DNA from: Bacteroidota bacterium
Lineage (GTDB): Bacteria > Bacteroidota > Ignavibacteria > UBA10030 > BY39
Length of the DNA: 64,000 bases
NCBI GenBank assembly: GCA_030017895.1
Contig: JASEGV010000007.1
Location: 1 to 64,000, forward strand
Direction: 5' to 3'
Part shown: positions 62,305-64,000 of the stretch, one piece after another
Position numbering within the stretch: the first letter of the stretch is position 1
Layout: the number at the start of each line of letters is the position of its first letter
Translations under genes and position numbers: made by a program
Notes under the pieces: generated by a model
What the model was told of the DNA's origin: nothing
Databases searched by the model: none
The model's input: only the letters and a program-made list of their open reading frames with translations

Positions 62305-63953
62305 TATTTTACTACAATTTTTCCTTCAAGCATATCCATCCCACAGTGGAATCTGTATTCACCGGCTTGCTTCGGTGTAATTTCGATTGTGGTTGTTTTA
62401 TGTGGTGTTAAATATTTCTTTATTTTAAAATCTGGAAATACAACTTCATCAGTACATTTGATTTCATCGTGCCGCTCAAAGTGAATGGTAAGCTTCTTAC
62501 CTTTCGTTGCATGAATCGTTGAAGGCGAGTATCCACCGTCAACAATGATCGTTACTTCGTTCGATGGTTTAGTATTTTCATCGGTCGATGTTTTATTTTC
62601 TGTTGAAGTTCCATGCTGATGCCCACCGGTTGCTGCGGGTTGTTGAAGCTGGCTCTCAGAATCGAGTAAATAACCACCTGTTACAGCGACTATATCACTT
62701 ATTTTAAGTCCGCTTAATATTTCAACACGGTCATCGGTTTGAATTCCAACAACAACATCTCGCGGCTCAAATCTATTTTCCTTCACTTCAATCCAAACAA
62801 CATCCCTTTTTCCTGTAGAGATAATGGCTGAACTCGGAACGACAATCGTATTTTTTGATTGAGTTATTATCTGTGCTGTTACATACATTTGCGGTTTCAA
62901 TCTTCCAGTGGGATTGTTAAATTCAGTCCGCACACGAACAGTACGGGTTTCATTATTTACGACCGGTTCAATAAAAGTTACTTTACCATCAAATCTTTCA
63001 TTTGCATATGACTCAGTTATCAATTGAACTGCAGAGCCAATCTTTATGAACTGAATATCTTTCTCATACACGTCTAAATAGACCCATACTCTCGTAAGAT
63101 CAGCAAGTTTGTAAAGTAACATACCTTCGTCAACATATTGACCTTCTTGGATTTCTTTAGAGATTACCGTGCCTGAAATGGGGGATGGGAAAGAAATAGC
63201 GTACAAAACCTTCTGATTCTTTTCGATTTCGAAAATCTGTGACTCGGATAAACCGAAATGAATTTGTAATCGGTCGCGAGAAGCCCGAAGTAATCCTTCT
63301 TGTTTATTTTTTGCAGCGAGAAGAAGTTCGTTCTGAGCCGAGATTAAATCAGGACTATAAAGCTCGAACAGTGGCTGACCTTTCTTAACAACCTCACCGG
63401 TATAGTTCGCATTCAGCTTCTCGAGTCTTCCTCTGAATCTTGCCGGTACAATTGCAAGATTCGGTTCTGCAAAATCCACAACGCCCACTGCGGTGACTTT
63501 CCGACTGATTGTTTGCTTTTTCACAGTTTCGGTTGCAACATTTGCAATAACCCGCTGAGTAGGGGATAGACTGACCGATTGTAACATAGCTAAATCTTCA
63601 GCCGAAGCGTCTTTCTGATTTGTCTTTTTGACAAGAGCCATTCCGCAAACAGGGCAAGCACCTGGCCTGTCTGATACAACCGATGGATGCATTGGGCATG
63701 TGTAGTAGCTTTTTTCTGCCGACTCTGCTTTGGTGACTGATTCGGTTTTAACTTCTTCTGCGTAAACTGGAGTTCGCTCCATCCCCATCGGAGATTTACC
63801 GGGATGGTCGCTTCTATCACCAGGAATCATAGAATCGGTCCAGTATAGGATTTTTCTTTCTGGTTTGGATGGAAATATTGTTGGATAGAGAAACCATCCC
63901 ACTACTCCGAGGAGAACCAATGTTACAATGCTGATACTTAGTTTTTTCTTCAT
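62304..63953 (-). CDS. cusB: CusB-like RND periplasmic adaptor with CPMHP module and C-terminal cupredoxin domain
   Basis: 549 residues from the ATG at 63953, which has AAAGG before it (an ATG at 63974 is also in frame). N-terminal anchor helix 5-25, the SPMGMERTPVY segment (about 54-64), one heavy-metal-binding module YTCPMHPSVVSD...CPVCGMAL (84-105), then the barrel-sandwich and helical hairpin of a membrane-fusion protein (about 120-450). Residues 468-549 form an extra cupredoxin-like domain (SPSTIHATKGKKLTIHF...YRFHCGMDMLEGKIVVK) like the separate gene at 57395. It links the RND pump to an outer-membrane channel and probably hands metal over. Confidence 0.92.
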   Translation of the reverse strand: MKKKLSISIVTLVLLGVVGWFLYPTIFPSKPERKILYWTDSMIPGDRSDHPGKSPMGMERTPVYAEEVKTESVTKAESAEKSYYTCPMHPSVVSDRPGACPVCGMALVKKTNQKDASAEDLAMLQSVSLSPTQRVIANVATETVKKQTISRKVTAVGVVDFAEPNLAIVPARFRGRLEKLNANYTGEVVKKGQPLFELYSPDLISAQNELLLAAKNKQEGLLRASRDRLQIHFGLSESQIFEIEKNQKVLYAISFPSPISGTVISKEIQEGQYVDEGMLLYKLADLTRVWVYLDVYEKDIQFIKIGSAVQLITESYANERFDGKVTFIEPVVNNETRTVRVRTEFNNPTGRLKPQMYVTAQIITQSKNTIVVPSSAIISTGKRDVVWIEVKENRFEPRDVVVGIQTDDRVEILSGLKISDIVAVTGGYLLDSESQLQQPAATGGHQHGTSTENKTSTDENTKPSNEVTIIVDGGYSPSTIHATKGKKLTIHFERHDEIKCTDEVVFPDFKIKKYLTPHKTTTIEITPKQAGEYRFHCGMDMLEGKIVVK

Positions 63954-64000
63954 AATTTTACCTTTGTTATTCACTCAATACTGTTTGATATTTTACATTC

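Overview
The window is an AT-rich bacterial chromosome segment with dense gene packing. It most likely comes from the Ignavibacteria/Chlorobi side of the Bacteroidota-Chlorobiota group. Evidence for this is two large exported proteins ending in a 'NYPNPFN'-type C-terminal sorting domain, a PorW/SprE-like TPR lipoprotein, a Wzi-family barrel, class 1B PyrD with PyrK, and a sepiapterin-reductase-like SDR resembling the Chlorobaculum enzyme. Several well-formed sigma70-type promoters (TTGAC(A/T), 17 bp, TATAAT-like) argue against the promoter style of classical Bacteroidia. No rRNA, tRNA, CRISPR array, prophage or insertion sequence with a transposase was seen.

Layout. 1-3 kb: a membrane SAM-dependent methyltransferase (spermidine-synthase-like, apparently short at its 5' end), a small basic protein and a staphylococcal-type nuclease. 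3.1-5.8 kb: lutABC lactate oxidation. 5.9-10.7 kb: UDP-glucose to UDP-xylose branch (ugd, decarboxylase), a DUF2279 protein and a Wzi-like barrel, together a surface-polysaccharide block. 10.8-11.8 kb: two peroxiredoxins. 11.8-14.2 kb: a mammalian-type 6-pyruvoyl-tetrahydropterin synthase, folE and two SDRs, read here as a tetrahydrobiopterin operon. 14.2-17.6 kb: Spy-like protein, an anchored protein, PorW-like lipoprotein. 17.6-22 kb: pyrK, pyrD, folC, rho. 22.1-23.6 kb: OmpA with TSP3 repeats. 23.7-28.6 kb: butyryl/acetoacetyl-CoA genes (thiolase, hbd, acyl-CoA dehydrogenase) split by a two-gene restriction-modification system. 28.6-30.5 kb: small lipoproteins and a barrel protein. 30.6-37.3 kb: a 1997-residue multi-PAS/GAF histidine kinase and its response regulator. 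37.3-41.4 kb: BamD, thioesterase, FG-GAP protein. 41.4-45.7 kb: metalloprotease followed by ccmABCDE. 46-49.4 kb: large exported protein. 49.4-50.2 kb: ispE.

50.3-64 kb (all on the minus strand) is a copper/silver-type resistance region: cusB-like adaptor, cusA-like RND pump, DUF2231 protein, cupredoxin, two partly duplicated sets of small exported metal-binding proteins (CPMHP heavy-metal-binding modules, Cys/His-rich and Met/His-rich proteins), an HMA lipoprotein and a CopA-type P-ATPase. CusBA would move metal out of the periplasm, CopA out of the cytoplasm, and the small proteins would buffer or hand over metal in the periplasm or at the membrane.

The most unusual feature lies in this last region. 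A four-helix-bundle (S23-type) gene sits between cusB and cusA, flanked by inverted arrays of 7-bp-phased GATTNNN units. A further GATTNNN array is carried in frame inside cusA, where it encodes an SEIRNPK repeat, and a separate gene-less palindrome of GTT/AAC heptamers lies about 8 kb away. Together these look like a small, poorly described family of heptamer-built mobile or regulatory elements. No gene-free stretch longer than 300 bases exists in the window; the longest are about 228 bases (45749-45976, palindromic repeat) and 212 bases (53649-53860, heptamer palindrome).
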